64,000 bases of DNA from Conidiobolus coronatus NRRL 28638 (taxonomy: Eukaryota > Entomophthoromycota > Entomophthoromycetes > Entomophthorales > Conidiobolaceae): the NCBI GenBank assembly GCA_001566745.1, contig KQ964440.1, forward strand, positions 149,901 to 213,900. Direction: 5' to 3'. The notes under the pieces were generated by a model. It searched no databases. It was given only the letters and a program-made list of their open reading frames with translations, and was not told the origin of the DNA. Within the stretch, counting starts at the first letter, position 1. Each line of letters opens with the position of its first letter. The position numbers were made by a program, and so were the translations under genes. Of this stretch, positions 62,033 through 64,000 are shown in pieces.

Positions 62033-63115
62033 TTAGCTGTTAGGCTTTCGCTTTGTTATATAAAGTCTATAACCTACTACATTATTCTCGGCTGTACAGT
62101 CTAATATTTTTTCCTTAGTGGTTAGTTCTTTTAAACTATCGTACCTGCCCTCCAACTCTTTTAGATCAAATAGCCCGACAGTGTTAAACCATTCCCACTC
62201 AGCTTGTTTGTCTGGTGTTTGTAGATTTATTTGGCAAACTATTGTTAGGAATCTGGACAACTGGCTTTCAAATTCTATAGTGTCTTTAATGTGGCTATAT
62301 CTGACAGGGATGCAAATATATGCCAATCCTTTTAAATTGAGCAAGTATCGAATGACTCGTGGGACTGATTGGGCATGCTGGAATTGGTATAAGACATCTG
62401 TAGCATACACTATACCAAATGACTCTTTCTTCTTGCTCCACTCGGCAGGCAATTGATTAGGATCGCAGCATTCCTTGGGATCCCAGCTCTGAAACCAATC
62501 CCAGTTTAATTCAGCAACCTTCACATTTTGTATATTGTTAAGTTGTGCATTCCTATTCGCGTTGCCAATAACTGAAGGGTGGTAGTCTGTCAACCAGTGT
62601 GGTTGCCGCGGGTAAAGTGCAGCACTAGTGAGCCCTACCATACCAGTACCGCACCCTAACTCCACAAAATCCCCGATTAATTTTGGTTTGTATTTAGCTA
62701 ACCAATAAGCTAAGTAAATACCGGCAGGCCAAGTTTTCCAACCGAGGTCGGCTTCTGCAAAGCTAGGCTCTTTTAATTTTAGTTTGAATACACCCCCCAT
62801 ATTGAACTCAACCACTTTGGGTCCATATGCCGACTGACCGCTTAATCTGGCTATAAATTTGGTTATCGATTCACATATCTCATCCCCAGACCACCCGGAC
62901 ACACCCCCGGCCCCGTGTATCTCGATTACTCTCAATAGCCAGTTAATCCACGATTTCCTTGGGCTTCCCAGCAAATCAGCATTAGAGTCCAAGTCAAAGT
63001 TACTTGCATTGTTTTCCATATAAGTCAGCACTTGAATAACTCTTAATACATGTTGATGGTTTTTAGGATAGCACAGCTCCAAAATAAAGTCTGTTGTAGG
63101 ATTTAGAGATTTCAT
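62033..63115 (-). CDS. Protein-lysine methyltransferase, METTL21/EFM2-like
   Basis: The 360-residue protein has a seven-beta-strand methyltransferase core of methyltransferase family 16: GDFVELGCGTGMVGL (149-161, SAM-binding motif I), WLTDYHPSVIGNANRNA (174-190, post-I acidic loop), and GIVYATDVLYQ (234-244) as motif post-II. A WKTWPAGIYLAYWL segment (126-139) precedes motif I, as in EFM2 and METTL21 proteins. The N-terminal 100 residues are helical, as in yeast Efm2, which methylates elongation factor 2. The substrate here is inferred from resemblance only. ATG start, intact, convergent with the WGR gene, and divergent from the transposase fragment by 87 bases. Confidence 0.8.
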   Translation of the reverse strand: MKSLNPTTDFILELCYPKNHQHVLRVIQVLTYMENNASNFDLDSNADLLGSPRKSWINWLLRVIEIHGAGGVSGWSGDEICESITKFIARLSGQSAYGPKVVEFNMGGVFKLKLKEPSFAEADLGWKTWPAGIYLAYWLAKYKPKLIGDFVELGCGTGMVGLTSAALYPRQPHWLTDYHPSVIGNANRNAQLNNIQNVKVAELNWDWFQSWDPKECCDPNQLPAEWSKKKESFGIVYATDVLYQFQHAQSVPRVIRYLLNLKGLAYICIPVRYSHIKDTIEFESQLSRFLTIVCQINLQTPDKQAEWEWFNTVGLFDLKELEGRYDSLKELTTKEKILDCTAENNVVGYRLYITKRKPNS

Positions 63116-63202
63116 TTAAAGCCTATTTAGCAGTTTTTATATATATAAAAGTTATTTAAATAATTCTAACTTCCACAAAAAATATATCGAATTTTTAATA
63201 AT

Positions 63203-63631
63203 ATGCCGAAAGCTATACACTCCAATAACACTGATATTCCTACTAGAGCAATGATAGTGGCTCTTAAAAGTTACGGAAGGAAGAATGCTACTGAAATAGC
63301 TAAAATGTCGGGCAAAACTTGCTCTACTGTTAATAGAATTTATTCAAAGGCTCTAGAAAGGGGGTTTGAACCAAATGTATTACCCGTATGTTTAAAATTG
63401 GAACACCTTCAAGATGGTCCAAGAAGTGGAAGACCAGTTATGGCAGACCAACACATTCAAGAGGCTGTTATCAATAAAGCCAAGGAAGTCCACAGTGAGA
63501 GAGCGCTCAACTTGAACGCTATATCTGAAGGGCTTAGCTTGGATGGCCTTAAAATCGGTAAGACTACAATTTGGAGAATTCTTAAAGATTCAGGCTTTAA
63601 AAAGAAGAAGGCTAGAGAACTTTTCCAATGA
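63203..63631 (+). mobile_element. Tc1/mariner-like transposase N-terminal HTH fragment
   Basis: The 142-residue frame holds two helix-turn-helix units of a paired-like transposase DNA-binding domain: KNATEIAKMSGKTCSTVNRI (about 28-48), then a GPRSGRP linker (AT-hook-like) and a second unit ending in IGKTTIWRILKDSGFKKKKA. The catalytic DDE/D part, which should follow, is not found: after the TGA at 63629 the sequence lacks the expected motifs. It may be a truncated transposase or a domesticated DNA-binding protein. No terminal inverted repeats were found within the window. Confidence 0.7.
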
Positions 63632-64000
63632 GGCATGAAACGATAACGAAAGTAGCTGCGGAGCTGGGCATACCTTTTCAGACAATTGAATTTGGGTAGG
63701 GGAGACTTTTCTTTAACCCGGGTATAGGGAAGCTTTATTGTTACCTCGAGATATCTATAGGGATAATGCCTTGGGATTCTTATTGTAAGAGAAGATATCT
63801 CTCCGAAAGAAACAAAGACTATCATATCTAACCCCCAAGGTTGATGGTCCAGAGAGATTAAATGTTTGCCTATTGCTAGTGATTTTATTGAAGTTCCCTT
63901 TAGTTTAAGAAATATCTATAATAAATATTTTCTAAATACGGTTCATAATCTATAATAGATCTACCAAAATGTATGCTTCTTTCATTAATTTCTGAAGGGA
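63632..64000. other. End of window, no gene found
   Basis: AT-rich sequence after the transposase fragment. No frame continues the catalytic domain, and no inverted repeat could be identified before the window ends. Confidence 0.4.

Noticed and set aside
1..64000. CRISPR arrays, rRNA genes, bacterial-type operons or ribosome-binding sites
   Set aside because: No regularly spaced repeats, rRNA cores or bacterial signals were seen; the window is fungal nuclear DNA.

Overview
The window looks like AT-rich nuclear DNA of a fungus. It carries SEC8, an ERD1-type EXS protein, a eukaryotic glutathione synthetase, a PAN5-type ketopantoate reductase, an OCH1-like GT32 mannosyltransferase, FAD1 and an EFM2-like methyltransferase. 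Large genes such as SEC8 (1194 codons) read without introns. Relics of a LysM/CBM18/GH18 chitinase also point to a fungus, probably an early-diverging, intron-poor lineage; that lineage is inference. The scaffold contains one assembly gap (30651-30948).

Region 1, about 1-9.8 kb: a few intact core genes (GT32, a CobW/ZNG1-type GTPase, FAD1) stand among decayed pieces of other genes: a Ty3/gypsy integrase, isoleucyl-tRNA synthetase, a MAK5/DDX24-type DEAD-box helicase, tryptophan synthase, an NAD-dependent epimerase/reductase and a possible ABC transporter.

Region 2, 9.8-19.2 kb: one uninterrupted 3135-codon reading frame with the motif order of a bunyavirus-type L protein: a PD-type endonuclease, polymerase motifs A to E with S-D-D, and a long C-terminal region. 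It is an endogenous viral element inside fungal DNA. A second, broken and diverged relic lies near 37 kb, and a possible third near 1.9 kb.

Region 3, 19.2-49.5 kb: a relic-rich accessory region. It holds two families of unrecognised genes that recur together. One is a family of PD-(D/E)xK nuclease-like proteins (34.3 and 38.2 kb intact, 28.3 kb broken, and a more distant member at 24.2 kb). The other is a pair of proteins with a Cys-Cys-Cys-His cluster and a conserved NVYLDS block (32.2 and 35.1 kb). They form two convergent pairs, apparently one nested inside the other. The region also has a gapped MpaB-like gene and relics of HECT ligase, ALO1, PMT, NRPS, ABCB and an alcohol-dehydrogenase-type oxidoreductase. 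At 47-49 kb, two RNA-polymerase beta-like relics are interleaved with killer-toxin-like chitinase relics, a mixture reminiscent of cytoplasmic linear plasmids.

Region 4, 49.6-63.1 kb: a compact, mostly intact housekeeping block (GSH2, ERD1, SEC8, APEH with one frameshift, PAN5, a bacterial-like WGR/beta-propeller gene, EFM2-like), followed by a truncated transposase N-terminus. Several relics carry clean internal deletions between short matching words, which suggests deletion at microhomologies is a main route of decay here. All identifications come from motif reading by eye; no database search was possible.
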